Shown piece by piece: positions 8,556 to 16,374 of a stretch of 64,000 nucleotides of DNA (within the stretch, counting starts at the first letter, position 1; the number at the start of each line of letters is the position of its first letter). Source of the stretch: Sphaerobacter thermophilus DSM 20745. GTDB taxonomy: Bacteria > Chloroflexota > Chloroflexia > Thermomicrobiales > Thermomicrobiaceae. Location: the NCBI RefSeq assembly GCF_000024985.1, contig NC_013523.1, positions 1,302,001 through 1,366,000 of the forward strand. Reading direction: 5' to 3'. The notes beneath the pieces were generated by a model. The model had not been told where the DNA came from and did not search any database. It worked only from the letters and a program-made list of their open reading frames with translations. Position numbers and translations under genes: made by a program.

Positions 8556-9404
8556 GTGGAGGTCGGATCTCAGACGTTATCGGTCTTCCGGTTCAGGTGC
8601 TTTGACCCAGCCATGGTGCGGCACGGAATCACCGGGCGGACTTCACAACTCCCAGCCGAGGGGACGGTGACGAACCGGCCCGGTCTCGACCCCGCGATCG
8701 TCACGGCGAACCGGGCAGCATGGTCGGCCGCCATCGGCGTGGACGCGGCATGCTGGACCTACGGACGACAGGTGCACGGCGCTCAGGTCGCGCTCGTCTC
8801 GCGGAACGGCCACGGGCCGGAAATTGGCGACGACACCTTCCCGCCGGGCACTTGGATTCAGGGTCGAGATGCGTTCGTCACCGCCGAGCCGGGGATCCCG
8901 GTGGTCGCCTTCTGCGCCGACTGCGTGCCGATCTTACTGCACGACCCAAAGCGCGGCGCGGTGGCAGCGATCCATGCCGGCTGGCGCGGCACGGTGGCCG
9001 ATGTGGTCGGGGCTACGGTGCGGACAATGCAGGAACGGCTGGGCTGCGACCCCCGCGACCTGATCGCAGGGTTGGGGCCTTCGATCGGGCCGTGCTGCTA
9101 CGAGGTCGGCGACGAGGTGATCGAGGCGTGGCGAGCGACCGGCCTCGATCCGGACGGGCACGCCGTCCGTCGGGTCGACAACCGTACGATCTTCGACCTG
9201 TGGCACTCCAACCGGTCTGCTCTCATTGCGGCTGGCGTCCCAGCCGAGCAGATCGAAGTGTCTGGCGTATGCACCCGCTGCAACGCAGACCGGTTCTTCT
9301 CCCATCGTTCCCGCCGCGCGACGGGAGCGCCGCCTGCGAGCTTCGCGGCAGTGATCGCGCTCGTGCCGCAGGGAGCAGAGCAAGGAGCAGGGATTCAATG
9401 GTGA
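8556..9404 (+). CDS. pgeF: Peptidoglycan editing factor / multicopper polyphenol oxidase family (LACC1-like)
   Basis: YfiH/PgeF-family protein of 282 aa. Conserved active-site elements are visible: FCADCVPILL (Cys), IHAGWRGTVADVV (His), GPSIGPCCYEVG (Cys pair) and the C-terminal CTRCNADRFFSHR. Characterised members act on purine nucleosides or release a wrongly incorporated amino acid from cell-wall precursors. The GTG at 8556 is two bases after the preceding stop; ATG at 8613 is the alternative. Its 3' end overlaps yggS by 7 bp, a very common pairing in bacteria. Confidence 0.9.
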   Translation: MEVGSQTLSVFRFRCFDPAMVRHGITGRTSQLPAEGTVTNRPGLDPAIVTANRAAWSAAIGVDAACWTYGRQVHGAQVALVSRNGHGPEIGDDTFPPGTWIQGRDAFVTAEPGIPVVAFCADCVPILLHDPKRGAVAAIHAGWRGTVADVVGATVRTMQERLGCDPRDLIAGLGPSIGPCCYEVGDEVIEAWRATGLDPDGHAVRRVDNRTIFDLWHSNRSALIAAGVPAEQIEVSGVCTRCNADRFFSHRSRRATGAPPASFAAVIALVPQGAEQGAGIQW

Positions 9405-10117
9405 TTGGGGGGACAGACACGGCGACCGTTGCCGAGAAGGTGGCCCGGGTACAGGAACTCGTGCGTGCCGCGGCCGAGCGCGCGGGACGCGACCCGGCCA
9501 GTATCCGCATCGTCGGGGTGACCAAGACGCTCCCTCCTGACGCGAATGCCACGGTCGAAGCAGCATGGGCCGCGGGACTGCGCGACTTCGGCGAGAACCG
9601 GGTCCAGGACGCGGCCAAGAAAGTGTCCACCCTCTTCACGGCGGTCCTGGAGGAAGGCGCCACCCTGCACCTCATCGGCCACTTGCAGACGAACAAGGCG
9701 CGAGACGCCGTGCGCCTCTTCTCGCTGATCCACTCGGTTGATCGCCCAGGACTGGTCGACGCCTTGCAGCGCCGCGCCGAGCGCGAGGGGAAGCGTCAAG
9801 ACATCCTGCTGCAGGTCAACGTTGCACGGGAGGAGCAGAAGCACGGCTGCGCTCCCGAAGAAGCGGAGGCGCTGCTGCGCCACGCCGCCGCGCAGCCCAA
9901 CCTGCACGTTCGCGGGCTGATGACTATCGCGCCGCTCGTCGACGATCCCGAGGAGACGCGCCCCGTCTTCGCGGCGCTGCGTTCGCTCCGCGACCAGCTC
10001 CAGGAGGCGACCGGAATCGCGCTACCGGAGCTGTCGATGGGCATGACCAACGACTACGAGGTGGCGATCGAGGAGGGCGCGACGATCATCCGGGTCGGCC
10101 GGGCGATCTTTGGTTAG
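9398..10117 (+). CDS. yggS: YggS/PROSC-type pyridoxal phosphate homeostasis protein
   Basis: A 239-aa single-domain fold-type III PLP-binding protein. The lysine that binds PLP is in VGVTKTLPP near residue 40; other family marks are RDFGENRVQDAA, HLIGHLQTNKARDAVRL, IHSVDRP and the C-terminal LSMGMTNDYEVAIEEGATIIRVGRAIFG. The ATG at 9398 has AAGGAG ten bases upstream and overlaps pgeF. The family buffers free PLP and has no known enzymatic activity. Confidence 0.93.
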   Translation: MVIGGTDTATVAEKVARVQELVRAAAERAGRDPASIRIVGVTKTLPPDANATVEAAWAAGLRDFGENRVQDAAKKVSTLFTAVLEEGATLHLIGHLQTNKARDAVRLFSLIHSVDRPGLVDALQRRAEREGKRQDILLQVNVAREEQKHGCAPEEAEALLRHAAAQPNLHVRGLMTIAPLVDDPEETRPVFAALRSLRDQLQEATGIALPELSMGMTNDYEVAIEEGATIIRVGRAIFG

Positions 10118-10255
10118 TGTTGCGTGTTGCGTGTTGCGTGTTCGGTCTTGCGTACCGGGTATCCCGGGAACGGCTGAGATGCCCAAAGAGTGCTACACAT
10201 CACGCCTCGGGTATCACGGGACACGGCACACGCAATGCGCAGTACGCAATACGCA
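10118..10255. repeat. Facing arrays of a heptamer repeat (imperfect inverted repeat)
   Basis: Immediately after the yggS stop there are three copies of TGTTGCG (10118-10138) and a degenerate fourth (10139-10145). About 80 bp on, 10228-10255 contains four units ACACGCA, ATGCGCA, GTACGCA, ATACGCA, which are the reverse complement of the same heptamer family (TGCGTRY). The two arrays could pair to a long imperfect stem. Between them lie the related sequences CGGGTATCCCGGG (near 10156) and CGGGTATCACGGG (10208-10220). It looks like a small non-autonomous repeat element or a cruciform rather than coding DNA. Confidence 0.7.
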
Positions 10256-10279
10256 CCAGCATCGAAGGGTAACGGCGAG

Positions 10280-11098
10280 TTGCGAGTCACGTCGTTCGGG
10301 AGCGGTAGCAGCGGGAACGCCCTGCTGATCCAGACGGAGGGTCCTGCGGGCACCACGAGCGTGCTGATCGATGCAGGCATCCCAGTGCGCCGCCTGCGTG
10401 CCGGGCTGGCCGCCGCCGGCGTCCCTGACGACGGGCTCGACGCCATCCTGGTCTCCCACGAGCACCACGACCACATCAGTGCACTGCCGCGGCTGGTCCG
10501 CTACCAGCGCTGTCCGATCTTCGCCACCAGCGGCACGATGCGCGCCCTGGATATCGCACCGTCAGACCGATGGGAGCGGTTAGTGCCTGAGCACTCCTGC
10601 CGGATCGGCTCGCTGACTATCACCCCGATTTCTGTCCCCCACGATGCGGCCGAGCCGGTAGGGTTCTACGTCGATGACGGCACCGTGCGAGCCGCGATCT
10701 TCACCGACCTGGGCAGCACTGCCGCCCTGGTCCGCGACCCCGTCGCGCAGGCGCACCTGGTCATCCTGGAAGCAAACTACGACGTGGAGATGCTCGAGCG
10801 CGGTCCCTACCCTGCCCGGCTGAAGCGCCGTATCCGGAGCGGCCACGGCCACCTCAGCAACGCCGAGTGCGGCGACTTCCTGGCTGACACCCTCGGGTCC
10901 ACAACAGTGGACATCTGGCTGGCGCACCTCTCGGAGAACAACAACCGGCCGAAGCTGGCCGAACAGACAGTGGTCCAGCGGCTCGGCACCGGTCTGGGCG
11001 GTCCGCGAGTTCAACCGATGCCACGACACCGCCCGTTCGTCTGGGACGCGCCCAGCGCACTACAGCGGCCGCGGCAGCTCGGTTTCCTGCTCCCCTAG
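10280..11098 (+). CDS. MBL-fold metallo-hydrolase (YycJ/WalJ-like)
   Basis: Metallo-beta-lactamase fold protein. The core reads VTSFGSGSSGNALLI at the N-terminus, the metal motif SHEHHDHISALPRL (HxHxDH), VPHDAAEPVGFYV, the Asp in AIFTDLGST, and the C-terminal LSNAECGDFL and LAHLSENNN segments with the last His. Family members are 5'-3' exonuclease-like or hydrolases linked to cell-wall regulation. The start is uncertain: an ATG at 10235 would place about 15 residues inside the heptamer repeat, so I prefer TTG 10280, preceded by GAAGGG, which gives 272 aa and the normal family N-terminus. Confidence 0.85.
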   Translation: MRVTSFGSGSSGNALLIQTEGPAGTTSVLIDAGIPVRRLRAGLAAAGVPDDGLDAILVSHEHHDHISALPRLVRYQRCPIFATSGTMRALDIAPSDRWERLVPEHSCRIGSLTITPISVPHDAAEPVGFYVDDGTVRAAIFTDLGSTAALVRDPVAQAHLVILEANYDVEMLERGPYPARLKRRIRSGHGHLSNAECGDFLADTLGSTTVDIWLAHLSENNNRPKLAEQTVVQRLGTGLGGPRVQPMPRHRPFVWDAPSALQRPRQLGFLLP

Positions 11099-11122
11099 GG
11101 CTGTCCGCCCGTCCCGCGATGA

Positions 11123-12940
11123 CTAGTCGGCGGCGTGCGCCTCCTGGCCGCGGAACTGCATCGTATAGAGCTTGTAGTAGGCCCCGCGACGCTCGAGCAG
11201 CTCGGCGTGGTTGCCCATCTCGACGATCCGGCCCTGATCCAGAACCACCACCCTCGACGCCTGCTTCACCGTGGACAGTCGGTGGGCGATCATGATCGCC
11301 GTGCGGCCTTCCAGGAGGGTCCGCAGCGCTCGCTGGATCTGCAGCTCCGTCGTCGTGTCCACGCTCGACGTCGCTTCGTCGAGGATGATGATCCGCGGGT
11401 CGGCGAGGAGCGCGCGAGCGAACGCGATGAGCTGGCGCTGCCCAACCGACAGCGTCGCGCCCCGTTCGTGCACCGGTGTGTCGTAACCCTGGGGCAGACG
11501 CACGATGAAGTCGTGGGCGCCGACCGCCCGTGCCGCTGCCTCGATCTCGTCATCGGTCGCGTCGGGCCGGCCGTAGGCGATGTTCTCGCGCACGGTGCCG
11601 TCGAACAGGAAGGTGTCCTGCAGCACGATTCCGAGTTGCGACCGGAGCGACCGTTGGGTGACGTCACGCACGTCGTACCCGTCGATGCGCACGCTCCCCT
11701 CCCAAACGTCGTAGAAGCGTGCCAGAAGGTTGATCATCGAACTCTTGCCGGCCCCGGTCTCGCCCACCAGCGCGATTGACTCACCCGGTGCCACGTGAAG
11801 GTCGATGCCGTGCAGCACAGGTGTCGACTCGTAGCCAAAGACGACGTGGTCGTAGTCGATGGCGCCACGCACGCGCGGTAGCTCCACGGCGTCTGGTGCG
11901 TCTTCCACCTCTGGCTGCACGTCCTCCAGATCGAAGATCCGCTCGCCCGCCACCATCGCCGCCTGCATGACGTTGTAGCGCTGGCTAAGGTCACTGATCG
12001 GCTCGTAGAAGCGGGAGATGTAGGCCACGAACGTGAACAGCTCCCCGATCGTGAAGGCGGAACCACCCAGGACGATCCGCCCACCGACATAGAGCACGAG
12101 CGCGGTCGCAAGCGCCTGCGACACCTGCACCACCGGGAAGAGGATGGCCGACAGGCGGGCGGCCCACAGGCTCGCGTCCAGGTTCTCCTGGTTGACTGAC
12201 CGGAAACGCTCCATGTTCCGGAGTTCGCGGGCGAAGGCCTGGACCACGCGCATGCCAGCGATGCTCTCGGCCAGGTTCGCGTTCACCCGGGCGATGGCGA
12301 TCCGGGTTGCACGGTAAGCCGCGATGGCGCGCCGGCGCCACCAGATCACCGTCACGATCAGTAGCGGCATCACGGCGAGCGTCAGGAGCGCCAGGCGCCA
12401 GTTCGTGGCCAGCATCACGGCCACGATGCCGAACAGGATGACCAGGTCCATCAGGATCCCGACCAGCCCGTCGGTGAAGAGGTCGTTGATCACGCTGACG
12501 TCGTTCTGCACCCGGGACATGATCGACCCGACGCCCCGCTTGTCGATGTAGCGGATACTCAGGCGCTGCAGGTGCGCGAAGAGGCTCGACCGGAGGTCAT
12601 ACACAAGGCGCTGGCCGACCCAGGAGGTCAGATAGAGCTGCCCGGCATAGGTGGCGAAACGCAGGCCGATGACGACCACGAAGACGAGCGCGAGCAGGTT
12701 CAGGGCAGGCATCCCGGTGCGACCGGCGAACGTGCGGCCCGAACCCGGGTTGATTACGTCAAGGCCGAGCCCGAAGAGGTAGGGCAGGGCGAGATCGGCA
12801 CCCGCCGCGGCGAGCATGCAGGCGACCGTCAGCGCCAGTCGCCACCGGTAAGGCGTGACCCGGCTGAGCAACCGGCGCGCGACCCGGCTGTCGTAAGCCT
12901 TGCCAAGGAGATCGTCGGCGTTCCCGCTAAAGTGCCACAT
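11123..12940 (-). CDS. ABC exporter half-transporter with altered signature motif
   Basis: A 605-aa type I exporter half: membrane domain with six helices (about residues 30-320, including ALTVACMLAAAGADLALPYL) and an ATPase domain (about 355-600). Walker A is GETGAGKSS, Walker B ends ILDEATSSVD with the catalytic Glu, and the signature is LSVGQ instead of LSGGQ. The upstream neighbour, 26 bp away on the same strand, carries the matching defect (Asp for the catalytic Glu), so the two very probably form one heterodimer with one weak and one active ATP site. Substrate (drug, lipid or peptide) is unknown. Confidence 0.92.
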   Translation of the reverse strand: MWHFSGNADDLLGKAYDSRVARRLLSRVTPYRWRLALTVACMLAAAGADLALPYLFGLGLDVINPGSGRTFAGRTGMPALNLLALVFVVVIGLRFATYAGQLYLTSWVGQRLVYDLRSSLFAHLQRLSIRYIDKRGVGSIMSRVQNDVSVINDLFTDGLVGILMDLVILFGIVAVMLATNWRLALLTLAVMPLLIVTVIWWRRRAIAAYRATRIAIARVNANLAESIAGMRVVQAFARELRNMERFRSVNQENLDASLWAARLSAILFPVVQVSQALATALVLYVGGRIVLGGSAFTIGELFTFVAYISRFYEPISDLSQRYNVMQAAMVAGERIFDLEDVQPEVEDAPDAVELPRVRGAIDYDHVVFGYESTPVLHGIDLHVAPGESIALVGETGAGKSSMINLLARFYDVWEGSVRIDGYDVRDVTQRSLRSQLGIVLQDTFLFDGTVRENIAYGRPDATDDEIEAAARAVGAHDFIVRLPQGYDTPVHERGATLSVGQRQLIAFARALLADPRIIILDEATSSVDTTTELQIQRALRTLLEGRTAIMIAHRLSTVKQASRVVVLDQGRIVEMGNHAELLERRGAYYKLYTMQFRGQEAHAAD

Positions 12941-12966
12941 CGTCGTCTCGGGCTGAGTCCCGGACG

Positions 12967-14730
12967 TCAGTCCGCGACCTCAGCCAGGTCCTCCTGATCC
13001 CGAAGCTGGAGATCATAGATCTCGGCGTAGAGCCCGCCGTTGCGCAGCAGCGTCTCGTGCGTCCCGCGCTCGACGATTCGCCCCCGGTCAAACACCAGAA
13101 TCAGGTCGGCGCGCTTCAGCGTCACCAGCCGGTGGGCAATGATGAATGTCGTGCGACCTACCATCAACTCGTCGAGCGCGCGTTGGATGGTGTGCTCCGT
13201 CTCGGTGTCCACGTTGGACGTCGCATCATCGAGGATCAAGATGCGTGGATCCATGACGAGCGCCCGAGCCAGGGCCACCCGCTGTTTCTGCCCGCCGGAC
13301 AACGAGACGCCGCGCTCGCCGACGACCGTGTCGTAGCCCTGCGGCAAGGCGGTGATGAAGTCGTGCGCCTGCGCGGCGCGAGCCGCAGCCTCGATCTCCT
13401 CGTCGGTCGCGTCCGGTCGCCCGTACGCGATGTTCTCCCGGATCGAGACCCCGAAGAGGAAGGTGTCCTGCAACACGACACCCACCTGTCGCCGGAGCAC
13501 TTCAAGGTCCAGGTCACGAACGTCGACGCCGTCGATGCACACCGCCCCGGCGGTGACGTCGTAGAAGCGGGGAATCAGCGCTGTGAGTGTGCTCTTTCCC
13601 GACCCCGGCTTGCCCAGGAGCGCGATCCGCTGGCCTGGCTCGGCGGTGAAGGTCACGTCGGCGAGCGCATCCTCATTGGCGCCCGGGTAGCGCACCCAGA
13701 CATGCTCGAACGAGACATGTCCCTCGATTGGAGTCAACCGCACCGCGTTCGGCGGGGACGCGATGGCCGGCCGGGTGTCGAGTACCTCAAAGATGCGTTC
13801 GCCGGAGGCTAAAGCTCGGGCGAGGCTGTTCACGACCCAGCCGAGGAGTCGGATCGGCTGGCTGAGCATGGCCAGGTAGAAGTAGAAGGCGGTCAGCTTC
13901 CCGATCGACAGGTTGCCCAGCGCGACCTGTCGGCCTCCGTACCACAGGATGAGCGCCAACCCAAGGCTCGAGAGGAGCGTCATCAGGGGGAAATAGAACG
14001 CGGAGCGCCGCACGGTGTCCATGCTCCGCTCGTAGAGCCGCTGGATGGCCTGGTCGAACTTCGCGCGTTCGTCCTCCTCGCGCGCGAACGCACGCACGAC
14101 CCGTGCGCCCGCGAGGTTCTCCTGGAGCACGTTGGTCATCACGCCGAACTGCTGCTGAACGGCCAGGAACATCGGCCGGATCGTTCGGCCGAAGTGGATC
14201 GCGGTCCAGGCGAGGAGCGGCATCACGCTCAGGGAGAGCAGCGCGAGGCGCCAGTGCGTTGCGAAGAGGATGATCGACACTACGATCAGCATCCCCGCCG
14301 ACTGCACCAGGGAGCGCAGCGAGAACATGAGGAAGCGCCGAATTGAGTTGACGTCCTCGGTCGCCCGCGACATCAACTGGCCCGTGTGCGCCCGGTCGAA
14401 GAACGAGAACGGGAGCGCCTGGAGGTGCCGGTAGAGATCGTTGCGGATGTCAAAGGCGACCTGCTCCGCCAGGAACGTGAAGAGGTAGCTCCGAACGAAC
14501 GTGAAGGCGCCCTGCAGCAGTCCAGCGGCGACGATGGCGACCGCACCGAGCGTCACGACGCGCAGGTCGGCAGCGACCAGCCCGCTGTCGATCACGTACT
14601 CGACGAGACGCGGGACGGCGAGCTGCATGGCGGTCCCGATGAGCAGCGCCACATAGGCAACGGTCACCCGTCGCCAGTAGGGCCGCAGATACGCCAGAAT
14701 GCGCTGGAGAATAGCCATGAACGGTCCCAC
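12967..14730 (-). CDS. ABC exporter half-transporter with degenerate Walker B
   Basis: A 587-aa type I exporter half, first gene of the two-gene unit. Membrane domain about 20-310, nucleotide-binding domain about 340-580. Walker A is GKPGSGKST, the signature is the consensus LSGGQ, and Walker B is LILDDATSNVD, so the catalytic Glu is Asp. Switch His is present in IAHRLVTLKRAD. Known heterodimeric exporters such as TM287/288 and BmrCD show the same division. The ATG at 14730 is chosen because the protein starts directly before the first membrane domain. Confidence 0.92.
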   Translation of the reverse strand: MGPFMAILQRILAYLRPYWRRVTVAYVALLIGTAMQLAVPRLVEYVIDSGLVAADLRVVTLGAVAIVAAGLLQGAFTFVRSYLFTFLAEQVAFDIRNDLYRHLQALPFSFFDRAHTGQLMSRATEDVNSIRRFLMFSLRSLVQSAGMLIVVSIILFATHWRLALLSLSVMPLLAWTAIHFGRTIRPMFLAVQQQFGVMTNVLQENLAGARVVRAFAREEDERAKFDQAIQRLYERSMDTVRRSAFYFPLMTLLSSLGLALILWYGGRQVALGNLSIGKLTAFYFYLAMLSQPIRLLGWVVNSLARALASGERIFEVLDTRPAIASPPNAVRLTPIEGHVSFEHVWVRYPGANEDALADVTFTAEPGQRIALLGKPGSGKSTLTALIPRFYDVTAGAVCIDGVDVRDLDLEVLRRQVGVVLQDTFLFGVSIRENIAYGRPDATDEEIEAAARAAQAHDFITALPQGYDTVVGERGVSLSGGQKQRVALARALVMDPRILILDDATSNVDTETEHTIQRALDELMVGRTTFIIAHRLVTLKRADLILVFDRGRIVERGTHETLLRNGGLYAEIYDLQLRDQEDLAEVAD

Positions 14731-14880
14731 GCTCCCGCAAAGGTCACATCAGCCAACTATATCACGGGTGCGCGAATGGCCACGCTCACCGCGCTGCGTG
14801 CCTTGGAGTCACACCGATTGGAGGACTCCGCAAGGTGGGCCCCATCCGTCCTGGAAGATGACGATCTGATCAAGGAAATG

Positions 14881-14909
14881 TTGACCGAGCCCAGGACTGA
14901 GCGTACAAT
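14881..14909 (+). promoter_or_regulatory. Sigma70-type promoter
   Basis: TTGACC at 14881-14886 and TACAAT at 14904-14909 are 17 bases apart, close to the consensus. It precedes the helix-turn-helix gene starting at 14963, leaving a leader of about 45 bases. Confidence 0.7.
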
Positions 14910-14962
14910 AGGTACGTACAGCGAGAGGGTGCAGAGCGGCCACTGGCCGAGAGGGAGCGGAC

Positions 14963-15490
14963 GTGGACGAGGCGCTAGATTTCCAGGAAACGATCGACAA
15001 GTGGTTGCGGGTCGTCTATAGCAACCAGTATCGGCTCATGTCTCGCCTCTATCCCCAGGCGATCCAACCGCTCACTATCGAGCAGCTACGCGAGGGTCCC
15101 CTCGGTCAGGACCTGGCCCGACTGGCGGCCCTCGCCCGCGGCGAGGTGCGCGAGGCAAAGGAGCGCGTGCTCGAAGCCATCGACTCTGTGCTCCAGATCC
15201 TCTTCTGGCCGCCGGCGGCCGAAGACTACACGGTGCCCCGGAGCTTCTGGGAGACCGATCTGGGCCGGATGATCTCGATGGCCAAGTTCCGCGCGTACGA
15301 GCCGACCGAGCTGGTCAGCATCGGCAGTGCGGCACAGCAGCTCGGCGTCACCCGCCCCACCATCTACCGGTGGATGGACGACCGGACGCTCGGTTACGTG
15401 CGCGACGAGATGTCGGGGCGCACGTTCGTCGTCCGCGCCGACGTCGAGAACCTGCGACGCAGCATGGAGACCATGGGGTCCGAGGCGTAA
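14963..15490 (+). CDS. DNA-binding protein with C-terminal excisionase/MerR-like helix-turn-helix
   Basis: The 175-aa protein has an N-terminal helical region (about 1-110) with no family I recognise and a C-terminal winged helix of the excisionase/MerR type: LVSIGSAAQQLGVTRPTIYR, then WMDDRTLGYVRDEMSGRTFV and an Arg-rich ending helix. Such domains bind DNA. It starts at GTG 14963 after GAGGGAG, behind a good promoter, and is followed by a terminator-like hairpin, so it is a monocistronic gene. No integrase or phage gene lies near, so a housekeeping regulatory role is more likely than excision. Confidence 0.7.
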   Translation: MDEALDFQETIDKWLRVVYSNQYRLMSRLYPQAIQPLTIEQLREGPLGQDLARLAALARGEVREAKERVLEAIDSVLQILFWPPAAEDYTVPRSFWETDLGRMISMAKFRAYEPTELVSIGSAAQQLGVTRPTIYRWMDDRTLGYVRDEMSGRTFVVRADVENLRRSMETMGSEA

Positions 15491-15512
15491 CCCTACGACT
15501 CCACTGATTCCG

Positions 15513-15567
15513 CCCGGGAGCGCCCCGGTACGGAATGAGCCCGTCCGCGGCGCCTCCCGGGGTTTCT
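15513..15567 (+). terminator. Hairpin with short T-run after the helix-turn-helix gene
   Basis: CCCGGGAGCGCC (15513-15524) pairs with GGCGCCTCCCGGG (15549-15561) with one bulged base, followed by GTTTCTT. The loop is about 24 bases. It lies 23 bp after the stop. Confidence 0.55.
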
Positions 15568-15894
15568 TGCCTACAACGGACCGCCCCTCTCCAAACCCTC
15601 CAACCCGCCCCTCACCCATCACCTGGGATGCGCCCCGTCGAACGCATGCTGCGTGTCGGTCCCGCATTCAACTGGGCGGGATCAACCGACCAAGTCGCGG
15701 AGCGATCGAGCACGCCGTCTGTGGCCGGGCTGAGGCGGCGTGAAGGATCTCCCGATCCGGCGCGGGTCATGAGAGGATCCGGCGCAATGGTCCGTGCCCG
15801 GTTTTCCCCGAGCACAAACCATGGAGTCGAGGGTCTCAGGCAGGGCCACTTGGATCAGATGGGATATGTCGTGTGCAGCGCGCTCGCCAGACCG
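15568..15894. other. Intergenic region, nothing recognised
   Basis: About 330 bases between a terminator-like hairpin and the 3' end of the convergent CBS-domain gene. Short open frames here have the composition of random GC-rich DNA. I see no RNA gene, repeat or clear promoter. Confidence 0.5.
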
Positions 15895-16374
15895 TTAGTC
15901 GCCGCGCAGGCTGGATTCCTCGCTCGCCATCAGCCGCACGATGTCGGAACGGCTGACGATACCGACCAACTCACCGGCGTCGTCCACGATGGGGACTGGG
16001 TTCACCCGCCGCTCGTACATCAGCGTCGCCGCGTCCTGCACGGTGGCGTCAGGCGTCAGCGTGATGGCGGGGGCCGACATCAACTGCCCGGCGGTGGTCG
16101 CCAGGATGCGACGGAGCTGCTCTTCGTCACCCGTCCCCGGCACGCGGAGGAACGCATCAAGGAACACCACGTAGAGCGGCGCGTCCCACTCGGACTGGCG
16201 TGCGATTAAGTCGTACTCGGTCACGACGCCGACCACGCGCCGCCCCTCGAGGACGGGCACGCCGGTCAGCTTGTGCTTCCAGAGCAGGCGGGCCACGTCG
16301 GATACCGGGGTCGCTACCGTGACCGCGACCACATCCCGCGTCATGATTTCCTGGATCGATCTGTCGATCGTCAT
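15895..16374 (-). CDS. Protein with paired CBS domains
   Basis: A 159-aa protein made of one Bateman module. The first CBS motif reads VSDVARLLWKHKLTGVPVLE followed by VVGVVTEYDLI; the second reads VQDAATLMYERRVNPVPIVD followed by LVGIVSRSDIVRLM. Such modules bind adenine nucleotides. I chose ATG 16374 because it overlaps the TGA of nnr (16371-16373) in an ATGA arrangement, indicating translational coupling; ATG at 16392 would overlap nnr more deeply. Last gene of the run starting at tgt. Confidence 0.88.
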   Translation of the reverse strand: MTIDRSIQEIMTRDVVAVTVATPVSDVARLLWKHKLTGVPVLEGRRVVGVVTEYDLIARQSEWDAPLYVVFLDAFLRVPGTGDEEQLRRILATTAGQLMSAPAITLTPDATVQDAATLMYERRVNPVPIVDDAGELVGIVSRSDIVRLMASEESSLRGD

